Positions 1 to 8,732 of a DNA stretch of 64,000 nt are shown in pieces; the stretch's first letter is position 1, and every line of letters starts with the position of its first letter. The stretch is from Nocardia niigatensis NBRC 100131 (GTDB lineage: Bacteria; Actinomycetota; Actinomycetes; Mycobacteriales; Mycobacteriaceae): the NCBI RefSeq assembly GCF_000308655.1, contig NZ_BAGC01000003.1:124001-188000 (forward strand), read 5' to 3'. The translations under genes and the position numbers were made by a program. Below the pieces are notes generated by a model that saw only the letters and a list, made by a program, of their open reading frames with translations, searched no databases and was not told where the DNA came from.

Positions 1-436
1 GCACCCACTGCCGGATTTCCGCCGGCGTATCGCCGTCGTAGGGCGCGGGATGAATGGTTCGCAGCGGATCTTCGCTGGTCAGCTCGTTGACCACACGCAA
101 CTGGTCGGCTCCCAGCGCCTTGGTCGGCGACAGATACAGGGCCGTGGCCCGCGGATCCTGTTGCAGGGCCGTCAAAACCGGCAGTTGATAGGCCAGCGAT
201 TTTCCGGATGCCGTCCCGGTCGACACCACCACGTGCCGCCCCGCCGCGGCGAGGTCGGCGGCCCGGCTCTGGTGGCTCCACGGCTCCGCGACTCCGGCGG
301 CCTGAACTGCGGCGATGACATCCGGAGATGTCCATTCGGGCCATTTCGTGATCTGTGCCGCGCGCGGCGGTAGCTCGGTGACATGGGTGAGGCGGGTGTC
401 ACCGGAATCGGGGCTGGTTAGGACACGATTCAGCAA
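1..436 (-). CDS. DEAD/DEAH-box helicase, N-terminal part (runs off the window)
   Basis: This is the first 145 residues of a superfamily 2 ATP-dependent helicase; the rest lies beyond base 1. The Q-motif-like region (EPWSHQSRA, about residues 50-58) is followed by Walker A motif STGTASGKS (about 69-77) and motif Ia-like YLSPTKALGADQ, the pattern of large actinobacterial DEAD/DEAH helicases with a C-terminal DUF1998. I chose the TTG start at 436 because a GGGAG ribosome-binding site lies about five bases upstream. It is divergent from cspA, as the equivalent helicase is in M. tuberculosis. The DUF1998 and helicase-C parts cannot be checked here. Confidence 0.85.
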   Translation of the reverse strand, partial: MLNRVLTSPDSGDTRLTHVTELPPRAAQITKWPEWTSPDVIAAVQAAGVAEPWSHQSRAADLAAAGRHVVVSTGTASGKSLAYQLPVLTALQQDPRATALYLSPTKALGADQLRVVNELTSEDPLRTIHPAPYDGDTPAEIRQWV

Positions 437-934
437 CGATCTCCCGTAGCTGACGTCGCTGTTGTTCCCGGATCGTCGCACCAGATCTCCGCCCTTCATC
501 GAAGCGTCACCGCGACACGCCCAACGGGTGCGAAACGTGTGTGCGCCCGCTGCCCTACCTGCCATTTCACTGCAGAGTAGCGACCTGCCTCACACCCGGT
601 TTGCCAGATGCTCGCTCTGTTATCCGGAAGCAAACCAACTTCAAGTACGGATTTGGGCATTATGCCCCTCACCTGCGCATTCGCAAGATCAACTTTTTTG
701 CAAATTGTGGGTAACTCCGCTGTTGAATTGCCGGAAGACATGGTTCACTGGTTCCTGGTCGCAAGCTTCTGTGTTCGAGGGAACGGATCGAAAGTCCAAA
801 CCATCAGCAGGATCGATGTTGCGAACGGTGTACTAGGTGCTTTCCTGCAGGGGGAACAGAGTACAACGGTCTCAACGGACCCGGTGGATGAACCCAGTTG
901 TCCGCCGTTCCGGTATGGAAAGAGAAGGAACAGA
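437..934. other. 498-bp intergenic region between divergent helicase and cspA
   Basis: No credible gene is visible. The stretch from about 590 to 860 is clearly richer in A+T than its surroundings and probably carries the cspA promoter and a long 5' leader, as is common for cold-shock genes. An open frame continues upstream from cspA in the same phase, but its composition is not coding-like and a good ribosome-binding site sits at the cspA ATG. I could not fix a -10/-35 pair with confidence. Confidence 0.5.
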
Positions 935-1141
935 ATGGCACAGGGAACTGTGAAGTGGTTCAACGCGGAGAAGGGGTTCGGCTTCATCGCGCCCGAGGAC
1001 GGCTCAGCTGACGTCTTCGTCCACTACTCCGAGATCCAGGGGTCGGGCTTCCGCACCCTCGAGGAGAACCAGAAGGTCGAGTTCGAGGTTGGTCAGGGCA
1101 CCAAGGGCCCGCAGGCCACCGGTGTTCGCGCGCTCTCCTGA
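935..1141 (+). CDS. cspA: Cold-shock protein
   Basis: A 68-residue single-domain cold-shock protein, the standard family length. It shows both RNA-binding motifs, KGFGFI (13-18) and VFVHY (27-31), and the usual start [10 protein letters not shown]. Proteins of this family bind single-stranded RNA/DNA and act as RNA chaperones in the cytoplasm. A ribosome-binding site AGAAGGA precedes the ATG. The gene sits between the divergent helicase and topA, the order seen in mycobacteria, and is followed by a strong hairpin terminator, so it is probably a single-gene transcript with a long leader. Confidence 0.97.
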   Translation: MAQGTVKWFNAEKGFGFIAPEDGSADVFVHYSEIQGSGFRTLEENQKVEFEVGQGTKGPQATGVRALS

Positions 1142-1163
1142 GCGAGCCAACCCCTCAGGTTCC

Positions 1164-1193
1164 GTCCCCCATCGCCCCCAGGCGGTGGGGGAC
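1164..1193 (+). terminator. Hairpin terminator after cspA
   Basis: The arms GTCCCCCA and TGGGGGAC pair perfectly. A T-G wobble and an inner CGCC/GGCG stem close a CCCA loop, giving about 13 paired positions. There is no clear T-run, as is usual in GC-rich actinobacteria. Confidence 0.75.
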
Positions 1194-1275
1194 GACCCAT
1201 ATCTGGACCCATTACACTCGATCACGATCAGGGGCTACATCGTCGCCGTGCACCAGCCACGGCCTTCGAACACGG

Positions 1276-1281
1276 TATAAA
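1276..1281 (+). promoter_or_regulatory. Possible topA -10 element
   Basis: TATAAA stands out in a GC-rich context about 100 bases upstream of the chosen topA start. No convincing -35 is visible, so this is a candidate only. Confidence 0.3.
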
Positions 1282-1382
1282 CGTTGCTGGCAGCGATATC
1301 GGACATCGCAGCCGTTTGCCCCAGCCGCATGGAGCGCGTACACCAGCGCCGACGCGGATCGAGACGAAAGGTGTGTTCGCCG

Positions 1383-4313
1383 GTGGCAACACGAGACCGC
1401 GGTGCAGCGCCGAACCCCCAGGCAGCGCCCGACCAGGGCCGTTCCCTGCGTCGTCTCGTGATTGTCGAGTCGCCGACGAAGGCCAAGAAGATCGCCCCTT
1501 ATCTGGGCCGCGGTTATGTCGTGGAGGCTTCGGTCGGCCATATTCGGGACCTGCCGCGGGGTGCGGCGGATGTGCCCGCCAAATACAAAGGACAGCAGTG
1601 GGCGCGCCTCGGCGTGGATGTCGATCACGATTTCGAGCCCATCTATGTTGTCAGCCCCGAAAAAAAGGGGAAGGTCAGTGAACTGAAGAGCCTGCTGGCC
1701 GACGCCGACGAGCTCTATCTCGCCACCGACCCCGACCGCGAGGGCGAGGCCATCGCCTGGCACCTGCTGGAAACCCTGAAACCCAAGGTGCCGGTGCGGC
1801 GCATGGTGTTCCACGAGATCACCGAGCCCGCCATCCAGGCCGCCGCGGCCGACACCCGTGAGCTGGACAAGGATCTGGTCGACGCGCAGGAGACGCGGCG
1901 CATCCTGGACCGGCTCTACGGCTACGAAGTGTCGCCGGTGCTGTGGAAGAAGGTCATGCCGCGGTTGTCGGCGGGCCGCGTGCAGTCGGTGGCGACCCGC
2001 GTCATCGTGCAGCGCGAGCGGGAGCGCATGGCGTTCCGGTCCGCGGAGTACTGGGATATCGCGGCCAAGCTGGATGCCGGCGGTGAGGAGAACGGCGGTA
2101 ATCCGCGGGTCTTCGGGGCTCGGCTGGTCAGTGTCGAGGGCGCTCGCGTGGCGACCGGTCGTGATTTCGGATCCGACGGGCAGCTGAAATCGCAGGGCGT
2201 CGTCGTGCTCGATGCCGGATACGCGCAGCGGCTGGCGGAATCGCTGCACGGGGTGGATCTCACGGTCACCTCGGTGGAATCCAAGCCGTATACGCGAAAG
2301 CCGTACGCGCCGTTCATGACGTCGACGCTGCAGCAGGAGGCAGGACGCAAACTGCGTTTCACCTCCGAGCGCACCATGCGGGTGGCGCAGCGGTTGTACG
2401 AGAACGGCTACATCACTTATATGCGTACCGACTCGACGACCCTGTCGGAGTCGGCGATTCAGGCGGCGCGAGCGCAGGCCACGCAGTTGTACGGCGCGGA
2501 ATACGTGAGTCCCACGCCGCGGCAGTACACCCGCAAGGTCAAGAACGCGCAGGAGGCGCACGAGGCCATTCGTCCCGCCGGCGACACCTTCGCCACGCCG
2601 GGACAGTTGCACGCCAAGCTCGACGGCGACGAATTCCGTCTGTACGAGCTGATCTGGCAGCGCACGGTGGCCTCGCAGATGCAGGACGCGCGCGGCACCA
2701 CGCTGACGGTGCGCATCACCGGGGTCGCGAATTCCGGTGAGGAGTGCGTGTTTTCGGCGTCGGGCCGCACCATCACCTTCCCGGGCTTCCTCAAGGCGTA
2801 CGTGGAGAGTGTCGACGAGGAGGCGGGCGGCCAGTCCGATGACGCCGAATCGCGGCTGCCGGCGCTGACCGAGGGCCAGGGCGTGACGGCCATCGAGCTC
2901 GCGCCGGACGGGCACACCACCAATCCGCCCGCGCGCTTCACCGAAGCCTCGCTGATCAAGGCGCTGGAAGATCTCGGCATCGGCCGCCCTTCCACCTACT
3001 CTTCGATCATCAAGACGATTCTGGACCGCGGCTACGTCTACAAGCGCGGCAGCGCGCTGGTGCCGTCGTGGGTGGCGTTCGCGGTGATCGGCCTGCTGGA
3101 GGAGCACTTCGGGCGGCTGGTGGACTTCGACTTCACCGCGGCCATGGAGGACGATCTCGACGCTATCGCCGGCGGCCGTGAGCAGCGCGGAAACTGGTTG
3201 TCCTCCTTCTATTTCGGCGGCGACCACGGGGCCGAGGGTTCGGTCGCGCGGTCCGGCGGCCTGAAAAGGATGGTGGGCGAACGACTTGACGGCATCGACG
3301 CGCGAGAAGTCAACTCCATCAAGCTCTTCAGCGACGACGAGGGCCGCGATGTGGTGGTCCGGGTCGGCAAGTTCGGTCCGTATCTGGAGCGCATGGTCGC
3401 CAATCCCGATGACCCGGAAGGGAATCCGGTCTCGCAGCGGGCGAACCTGCCCGATGACCTGCCGCCGGACGAGCTGACGCCGGAGGTCGCGGAGAAGCTG
3501 TTCGCGACACCGCAGGAAGGGCGTTCGCTGGGCACCGATCCGGCGACCGGGCACGAAATCGTCGCCAAGGAAGGGCGTTTCGGGCCGTACGTCACCGAGA
3601 TCCTGCCGGAGCCGGCCGAGGACCTCGACACCACGGCGAAGAAGACGACGAAGAAGGCGGCCGACAAGCCGAAGCCACGCACCGGGTCGCTGTTCAAGTC
3701 CATGAGCGTGGAGTCGGTGACCCTGGACGACGCGCTCAAGCTGCTGTCGCTGCCGCGCGTGGTGGGTGTGGACCCGGCCTCCGGGGACGAGATCACGGCG
3801 CAGAACGGCCGCTATGGGCCGTACCTGAAGAAGGGCACGGATTCGCGCTCGCTGACCGGTGAGGACCAGATCTTCACGGTGACGCTGGAGGACGCGCTCA
3901 AGATCTATGCCGAGCCCAAGCGGCGCGGCGGGCAGGCGGCCAGTGCGCCGCCGCTGCGCGAACTCGGTGTGGACCCGGTGTCGGAGAAGCCGATGGTGAT
4001 CAAGGACGGGCGGTTCGGCCCATATGTCACCGACGGTGAGACCAATGCCAGCCTGCGCAAGGGCGACGAGGTCGAATCCATCACCGACGCGCGGGCTTCC
4101 GAGTTGCTGGCGGACCGGCGGGCGCGCGGGCCGGTGAAGAAGGCCGCGAAGAAGACCGCCAAGAAGGCGGCCGCGAAGAAGACCGCGGTGGCAAAGACCG
4201 TGGTCAAGAAGGCGGCGGCGAAGAAGGCGGCGGCCAAGACAGCCGACGGCGTCACCACCAAGAAGGCCGCGGCGGCCAAGAAGGCCCCTGCCAAGAAGGC
4301 GGCGGCGAAGTAG
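1383..4313 (+). CDS. topA: DNA topoisomerase I
   Basis: Type IA topoisomerase of 976 residues that relaxes negatively supercoiled DNA by single-strand passage. The Toprim domain starts at RRLVIVESPTKAKK with its acidic DxDREGE cluster (TDPDREGEAIAWH). The catalytic tyrosine is Y346 in YITYMRTDS. The C-terminal half carries several repeated GRFGPY or GRYGPY modules (Topo_C type) and ends in a Lys/Ala-rich basic tail from about residue 915, typical of actinobacterial TopA, which lack zinc fingers. I chose the GTG at 1383, preceded by GAAAGG at a good distance, giving MATRDRG; longer starts are possible but not supported by a ribosome-binding site. Confidence 0.96.
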   Translation: MATRDRGAAPNPQAAPDQGRSLRRLVIVESPTKAKKIAPYLGRGYVVEASVGHIRDLPRGAADVPAKYKGQQWARLGVDVDHDFEPIYVVSPEKKGKVSELKSLLADADELYLATDPDREGEAIAWHLLETLKPKVPVRRMVFHEITEPAIQAAAADTRELDKDLVDAQETRRILDRLYGYEVSPVLWKKVMPRLSAGRVQSVATRVIVQRERERMAFRSAEYWDIAAKLDAGGEENGGNPRVFGARLVSVEGARVATGRDFGSDGQLKSQGVVVLDAGYAQRLAESLHGVDLTVTSVESKPYTRKPYAPFMTSTLQQEAGRKLRFTSERTMRVAQRLYENGYITYMRTDSTTLSESAIQAARAQATQLYGAEYVSPTPRQYTRKVKNAQEAHEAIRPAGDTFATPGQLHAKLDGDEFRLYELIWQRTVASQMQDARGTTLTVRITGVANSGEECVFSASGRTITFPGFLKAYVESVDEEAGGQSDDAESRLPALTEGQGVTAIELAPDGHTTNPPARFTEASLIKALEDLGIGRPSTYSSIIKTILDRGYVYKRGSALVPSWVAFAVIGLLEEHFGRLVDFDFTAAMEDDLDAIAGGREQRGNWLSSFYFGGDHGAEGSVARSGGLKRMVGERLDGIDAREVNSIKLFSDDEGRDVVVRVGKFGPYLERMVANPDDPEGNPVSQRANLPDDLPPDELTPEVAEKLFATPQEGRSLGTDPATGHEIVAKEGRFGPYVTEILPEPAEDLDTTAKKTTKKAADKPKPRTGSLFKSMSVESVTLDDALKLLSLPRVVGVDPASGDEITAQNGRYGPYLKKGTDSRSLTGEDQIFTVTLEDALKIYAEPKRRGGQAASAPPLRELGVDPVSEKPMVIKDGRFGPYVTDGETNASLRKGDEVESITDARASELLADRRARGPVKKAAKKTAKKAAAKKTAVAKTVVKKAAAKKAAAKTADGVTTKKAAAAKKAPAKKAAAK

Positions 4314-4455
4314 AGCGCGGCACGCGCGCAGTCCTGAGCGAGATCGTCCGAAGCGACCCTGTCCCGGCCGGGGCGTTTCGTGTTTTCCCGGGCATTCCTG
4401 TCGGTGCCCTGCCGTAGCGTGTAGCCCGGAACACGCACCAGCGGAAGGACATTCG

Positions 4456-4962
4456 ATGACGGTCGACCACGAGCGTGAAGAACTGATCAAGCTCCTGGAC
4501 AGCCAGCGCGAGCTGTTCCGGATCACTGTCCGCGGCATCGACGACGAGCAGGCGCGCCAGCGCAGCACGGTCAGTGAACTCACCCTCGGTGGTCTGCTCA
4601 GCCATGCGGTGAATGTCGAGCGGCACTGGACCACCATCCTCGTCGAGCGCGATCCGAACTCCGAATTCGATGTCTCCCGAATGGATTCCGAGTACCGGCT
4701 GGATCCGGAGCAGACGGTCGCCGGCCTGCTGGCGGAGTGGGAGGTGGTGGCCGAGCACACCAGCAAGCTGATCCGCGAGCTGCCCAATCTCGAGGATTCG
4801 GTGCCGACGCCGACCGCGCCCTGGGCGCCGGAGCGGCAGTGGCTCACCGTGCGCTACATCCTGCTGCACATCTTCCGGGAGATCGCCCACCACTCCGGGC
4901 ACGCGGATATCATCCGCGAGGCGCTGGACGGCGCGAACACGACATATCAGCGCGCGAACTGA
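4456..4962 (+). CDS. DinB-superfamily protein (DUF664)
   Basis: A 168-residue four-helix-bundle protein of the DinB/YfiT/DUF664 superfamily. The metal-site histidines are visible in LLSHAVNVERHW (about 49-60) and HIFREIAHHSGHADI (about 141-155). Many actinobacterial members are thiol (mycothiol) S-transferases or are uncharacterised; the substrate cannot be told from sequence. It lies between topA and holB on the same strand with its own leader (AAGGAC before ATG). In M. tuberculosis an adenylate cyclase gene occupies this position, so it is a local replacement or insertion. Confidence 0.88.
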   Translation: MTVDHEREELIKLLDSQRELFRITVRGIDDEQARQRSTVSELTLGGLLSHAVNVERHWTTILVERDPNSEFDVSRMDSEYRLDPEQTVAGLLAEWEVVAEHTSKLIRELPNLEDSVPTPTAPWAPERQWLTVRYILLHIFREIAHHSGHADIIREALDGANTTYQRAN

Positions 4963-5004
4963 CTCTCGGCCGGGCTGTCGGGGGCGGCGGCTAAGGTGGT
5001 CGGC

Positions 5005-6219
5005 GTGGCGGGTGTCTTCGATCGGCTGGTCGGCCAGGGTGCGGTCGAGTCCGACCTGACGGCTGCGGCGGTGGCGGCGCGGGGTGGGGCCGGATCGTCG
5101 TCGGCCATGACGCATTCCTGGTTGTTCACCGGTCCGCCCGGGTCGGGGCGGTCGGTGGCGGCGCTGTGTTTCGCGGCGGCGCTGCAGTGCACGGATGAGG
5201 GCACGCCCGGGTGCGGGCGGTGCCACGCGTGCACGACCACCATGGCCGGAACGCACGGTGATGTGCGGCGCGTGGTGCCGGAGGGATTGAGCATCGGCAC
5301 CAAGGAGATGCGCGAGATCGTGCAGGTGGCGTCGCGGCGTCCGAGCACCGGGCGCTGGCAGGTGGTCGTGGTCGAGGACGCCGACCGTTTGACCGAGGCG
5401 GCGGGCAATGTGCTGCTCAAGGTGGTGGAGGAGCCGCCGGAGCGCACGGTGTTCCTGCTGTGCGCGCCGTCGGTGGATCCCGAGGACATTTCGGTGACGC
5501 TCCGATCCCGGTGCCGGCACGTGCATTTGGCGACGCCGTCGGCGGATTCGATCGCGCGGGTGCTGCACGAGCGGGACGGGCTGGACCAGAAGACCGCCGG
5601 GTGGGCGGCCTCGATCAGCGGCGGACATGTCGGGCGTGCCCGGCGGCTGGCCACCGACGACCAGGCCCGGGCCCGGCGTAAGCGCGCCCTGGCGCTGGTC
5701 GCGGCGACCGCGCGACCAGCGGCGGCCTACGCGGCCGCCGACGAACTGGTGAAGTCGGCCGACGACGAGGCCAAGCAGGTCAGCGCCGAGCGCGACGGCA
5801 AGGAACGCGAGGAGCTGGCCACCGCGCTGGGCGCGGGCGGCACCGGCAAGGGCACCGCCTCGGCCACCCGCGGTTCCGCCGGTGCGCTGAAAGATCTGGA
5901 GAAACGCCAGAAGTCGCGGGCCACCCGCACCGGGCGCGATGCTCTGGACCGGGCACTGATCGATGTCGCGGGCCTGTACCGGGACGCGCTCGCGGTCCGA
6001 TTCGGCGCGGCCGCCGCGGACTCCTCCTCCGGCGTCACCCTCACCCACCCGGACATGGCCGACCAGATCCGCGAACTCGCGACCGATCTCCGCCCCGAGG
6101 GCCTGCTGCTCTCCATCCAGGCGGTGCTCGATTGCCGCGCGGCCCTCGAAACCAATGTGAAGCCGCGCTTCGCCCTCGCCGCCATGGCCGCGGCCTTGAT
6201 CGCGGCCCGTTCCGCCTGA
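5005..6219 (+). CDS. holB: DNA polymerase III subunit delta'
   Basis: Clamp-loader subunit of 404 residues, belonging to the AAA+ fold and working in the DnaX complex that loads the beta clamp. It begins AGVFDRLVGQ, has the P-loop GPPGSGRS (about 41-48), a zinc-ribbon-like cysteine cluster in the CTDEGTPGCGRCHAC segment, and EDADRLTEAAGNVLLKVVEEPP in the region expected to contact partner subunits. I prefer GTG 5005, which has an AAGG site eight bases upstream, over GTG 4996, which overlaps that site. It is followed directly by tRNA-Thr, as in mycobacteria. Confidence 0.93.
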   Translation: MAGVFDRLVGQGAVESDLTAAAVAARGGAGSSSAMTHSWLFTGPPGSGRSVAALCFAAALQCTDEGTPGCGRCHACTTTMAGTHGDVRRVVPEGLSIGTKEMREIVQVASRRPSTGRWQVVVVEDADRLTEAAGNVLLKVVEEPPERTVFLLCAPSVDPEDISVTLRSRCRHVHLATPSADSIARVLHERDGLDQKTAGWAASISGGHVGRARRLATDDQARARRKRALALVAATARPAAAYAAADELVKSADDEAKQVSAERDGKEREELATALGAGGTGKGTASATRGSAGALKDLEKRQKSRATRTGRDALDRALIDVAGLYRDALAVRFGAAAADSSSGVTLTHPDMADQIRELATDLRPEGLLLSIQAVLDCRAALETNVKPRFALAAMAAALIAARSA

Positions 6220-6301
6220 CCCGGACGTGTCCCCGATCACCGCGAGCTCCCGTTTTCGCGATTCGGGCGCGAGACGATAGACTCGCACCGCCGGAAGGCA
6301 C

Positions 6302-6377
6302 GCCGCCTTAGCTCAGTCGGTAGAGCGCTTCACTCGTAATGAAAAGGTCGGGGGTTCGATTCCCCCAGGCGGCTCCA
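6302..6377 (+). tRNA. tRNA-Thr (anticodon CGT)
   Basis: A full cloverleaf can be drawn. The acceptor stem is GCCGCCT/AGGCGGC, the D stem GCTC/GAGC, and the anticodon loop CTCGTAA carries CGT at 6335-6337. The T stem is GGGGG/CCCCC with loop TTCGATT, discriminator T is at 6374, and CCA is encoded. The outermost anticodon-stem pair is a C-A mismatch (6328/6344). It reads ACG codons and lies about 80 bases after holB. Confidence 0.97.
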
Positions 6378-6454
6378 TCCAATTGGCCTCTGACATGCGA
6401 GATCGCATGCAGGGGCCTTTCTGGTTTCCGACTAGGATTCGGTGTGTCACGACT

Positions 6455-6664
6455 ATGACACCACTCGTCGCGCTCGACACTTCCGGCGATCTGCTGGTGC
6501 TGAAGGCGTGTCGGCGGCGGGCTTGTATGGATCTGAACACCGTTATCGACGTCATCCGCCCGCCGTACGGCCGGGTGCGGAGTGGCAGAACGGGGACGCG
6601 TGGCACGTGGTTGTTCTCCGAGCCGCAGCCGAATGTCCACCGGCTGGTCGACCTGACTGAATGA
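6455..6664 (+). CDS. Hypothetical 69-residue protein
   Basis: I do not recognise this protein. It is basic, with an Arg-rich middle (KACRRRACMD and RVRSGRTGTRG), and has two cysteines. The frame has strongly GC-rich third positions, supporting real coding, and a strong bidirectional terminator follows it. There is no clear ribosome-binding site at the ATG. A perfect 6-bp inverted repeat (GTGTCA, six bases, TGACAC; 6444-6461) overlaps the start codon and could be an operator or chance. It lies just behind tRNA-Thr, a common insertion spot, but no integrase is nearby. Confidence 0.4.
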   Translation: MTPLVALDTSGDLLVLKACRRRACMDLNTVIDVIRPPYGRVRSGRTGTRGTWLFSEPQPNVHRLVDLTE

Positions 6665-6677
6665 CGATTCCGACGGA

Positions 6678-6709
6678 AAAGGTGAGGACCGTTGGCGGTC
6701 CTCACCTTT
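6678..6709. terminator. Bidirectional terminator
   Basis: A 13-bp perfect stem, AAAGGTGAGGACC pairing with GGTCCTCACCTTT around a six-base loop, has A-rich and T-rich outer ends. It lies between the small plus-strand frame and a converging minus-strand gene and can serve both. Confidence 0.88.
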
Positions 6710-6722
6710 CGTCGTTGCTGGA

Positions 6723-7787
6723 TCAGGAGACCAGGCCGCGGCCGGTGGTCAGGGGGAGATCCATTGCGGTCAGCAGGCCGGGGCGGGCCTGGACGACCGC
6801 GGGAACGGCGCTGACCAGCCGGGCCGCGGTGCCGACGACGCCGGCTTCGGCGTGGTCGCCGTTGCTGTAGAGCTGGAGGTCGAGGAGGTAGTCGGGTTCG
6901 CCCTTGACTTCCACTCGGTAGCAACCCTTTCCGGCCGGTTGGGGCCAGTCGGGGGCGAGGTCGGGGTGCAGGCGGGTGGTGTGTTCGAGAGTGAGGACCT
7001 CGCGGCCCTTGCTGATGCCGTGCACCTGGAAGCGGAGGGCGGCGGCGGTGCCGGCGGCGATGGTGCGGCTGCCCACCTTCAGCTCTTCGCTCGCGGGCAG
7101 GCGCTCGAAATGCTGTGTGACGGAGTCGAGTTCGATATCCAGGGCAGCGGCGAGCTGGCGCACGACGCTGCCCCAGGCGAGGGTGAGGACGCCTGGCTGG
7201 AGCAGCAGCGGCAGGTCGTCGAGGGCACTGCCGAAGCCCATGATGTCGAACAGGACCTTGGGGTTGTCGTAGGTGGAGTAGTCCATCACCTCCGAGCAGA
7301 TGATCTTGTCGATGCGCTCGGAGCCGCTGGACAGCAGTAGCGGCAGCCAGTCGTTGGCCCAGCCGGGGTCGATGCCGTTGACCCACAGGGAGGCGCCGCC
7401 CTCCTCGGCCGCCGCCACGATCGGGGCGATGGCCTCGTCGGGGAGGGTGCCGTAGGGGAACTGCAGGAAGACGGGGCTGCTGGAGACGACATTGATGCCG
7501 GCGCGGAGGAAGGTCTTCAGGTCCTCCACCGCCTCCATCAGACGGTCGTCGGCCATGGCGGTGTGGACGATGCAGTCGGGCTTCAGGGCCAGCAGTGCGG
7601 CGGCGTCCTGGGTTGCGGCGACGCCGATCTCGCGGTCGAGACCGGCCAGCTCACCGGCGTCCTTGCCCGCCTTCTCGGCGCTGGAGACCCAGACACCGAC
7701 CAGCTCGAGCTCGGGGCGGGCGATGATGGAGCGCAGGGCGCGGCGGCCGACATTGCCGGTGCTCCACTGGACTACGCGGTATTTCAT
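6723..7787 (-). CDS. NAD(P)H-dependent dehydrogenase, DapB-like N-terminal domain
   Basis: A 354-residue protein of the family annotated as NAD(P)H-dependent amine dehydrogenase or dihydrodipicolinate-reductase-like. The N-terminus YRVVQWSTGNVGRRALR is a Rossmann GxxGxxG fold, and VNGIDPGWANDW lies in the substrate half. Relatives include 2,4-diaminopentanoate dehydrogenase, but the true substrate is unknown. An AGGAG site precedes the ATG. The gene follows an SDR gene by 25 bases and is probably co-transcribed with it, under a divergent TetR regulator. This suggests a small catabolic module, for example for a lipid or acyl compound; that is inference. Confidence 0.85.
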   Translation of the reverse strand: MKYRVVQWSTGNVGRRALRSIIARPELELVGVWVSSAEKAGKDAGELAGLDREIGVAATQDAAALLALKPDCIVHTAMADDRLMEAVEDLKTFLRAGINVVSSSPVFLQFPYGTLPDEAIAPIVAAAEEGGASLWVNGIDPGWANDWLPLLLSSGSERIDKIICSEVMDYSTYDNPKVLFDIMGFGSALDDLPLLLQPGVLTLAWGSVVRQLAAALDIELDSVTQHFERLPASEELKVGSRTIAAGTAAALRFQVHGISKGREVLTLEHTTRLHPDLAPDWPQPAGKGCYRVEVKGEPDYLLDLQLYSNGDHAEAGVVGTAARLVSAVPAVVQARPGLLTAMDLPLTTGRGLVS

Positions 7788-7812
7788 GGGAAAACTCCTG
7801 CGGCGCGGCGGA

Positions 7813-8601
7813 TTACAGGTCGGGGATGGGGAGGTCCAGGTTGGGTGCGACGATGCCGCCGTCCACCTCGAGCACCTTGCCGGTGATGTAGCCGCCCGCC
7901 CGGGAGCTCAGGTAGACGATGGCGGCCGCGATCTCCCAGGGCTCGCCGAGCCGGTGCAGCGGGGTGGCGTCCTCCATCTGCTTCTTCATCTCCGGCTGCT
8001 GCGCAACGACTTCCAGCGCGGAGGTGAGCACCGAGCCGACCGCGATGGCGTTCACCCGGATACGGGGGGACAGATCGGCGGCGGCCAGCCGGGTCCAGTG
8101 CGCGAGCGCGGCCTTGGCGGTGCCGTAGGCGAGGAAGCCGCGGCCGGGAGCGCGGCCCATCATCGAGGAGATATTGACGACCGAGCCGCCGTCGTTCTTC
8201 AGCATGTGCGGCACCGCGGCCCGGGTGAGGGCGTGCGCGGTGGAGACATTGAAACGGAATGCCTCTTCGAGGAATTCGGGGGTGGTGGTGAGGAAGGTGT
8301 TGGGCATGGTGCCGCCGACATTGTTGACCACGATGTCGATGCGGCCCAGTTCGGTGGCGGCGGTCTCGGCCAGCGCGGTGACAGCGGAAAGGTCGGACAG
8401 GTCCGCGGGGACCGTGATGGCGCGGCGGCCGAGCGCGTGGATCTTGCCCGCCACCTCGTCGAGCTGGGCGGGGGTGCGGGCCGAGATGGCCACGTCCGCA
8501 CCGGCCTCGGCAAGGGCGAGCGCGGTGGCGGCGCCGATGCCGCGGCCCGCGCCGGTCACGACGGCGACGCGGCCGTCCAGTCGGAAGGTGTCCAGGATCA
8601 T
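7813..8601 (-). CDS. Short-chain dehydrogenase/reductase (SDR)
   Basis: A classical 262-residue SDR. The cofactor motif TGAGRGIG is at residues 16-23, then NNVGG, the catalytic serine in NISSMM, the YxxxK pair as YGTAK, and the C-terminal LEVDGG. It oxidises or reduces an alcohol/ketone with NAD(P)(H); the substrate is unknown. I start it at ATG 8601, which has AGAAGGA upstream, and reject a 23-residue longer version lacking a ribosome-binding site. It is first in a probable two-gene operon and divergent from a TetR regulator. Confidence 0.92.
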   Translation of the reverse strand: MILDTFRLDGRVAVVTGAGRGIGAATALALAEAGADVAISARTPAQLDEVAGKIHALGRRAITVPADLSDLSAVTALAETAATELGRIDIVVNNVGGTMPNTFLTTTPEFLEEAFRFNVSTAHALTRAAVPHMLKNDGGSVVNISSMMGRAPGRGFLAYGTAKAALAHWTRLAAADLSPRIRVNAIAVGSVLTSALEVVAQQPEMKKQMEDATPLHRLGEPWEIAAAIVYLSSRAGGYITGKVLEVDGGIVAPNLDLPIPDL

Positions 8602-8645
8602 CGCAATATCAGTCCTTCTGGGGGTGACGACAGTCACAAGCAGCT

Positions 8646-8663
8646 TTAAGCATATATTCTTAA
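8646..8663. promoter_or_regulatory. Palindromic AT-rich site between SDR and tetR
   Basis: TTAAGCATATATTCTTAA has 5-bp perfect arms in an otherwise GC-rich region and lies in the 131-bp divergent promoter region. It is a natural candidate operator for the adjacent TetR protein and/or overlaps a -10 element. This is inference from position and symmetry. Confidence 0.5.
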
Positions 8664-8732
8664 TCGTCAAGCGGAAGTTCTTTTTCTGCTGGTGAACAGC
8701 TATGGTGCAGACGTGGCAGGAGCGGTGTCCGA

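Noticed and set aside
608..934. In-frame N-terminal extension of cspA
   Set aside because: Cold-shock proteins are 65-70 residues; a ribosome-binding site sits at 935 and the upstream part has non-coding composition.
1212..4847. Very long minus-strand open frame opposite topA (about 1,200 codons)
   Set aside because: It is Arg/Gly/Leu/His-rich antisense of a clear topA gene; long antisense frames are expected in GC-rich DNA.
6378..6454. Prophage or integrative element at tRNA-Thr
   Set aside because: No integrase, no duplicated tRNA end, and normal chromosomal genes follow.
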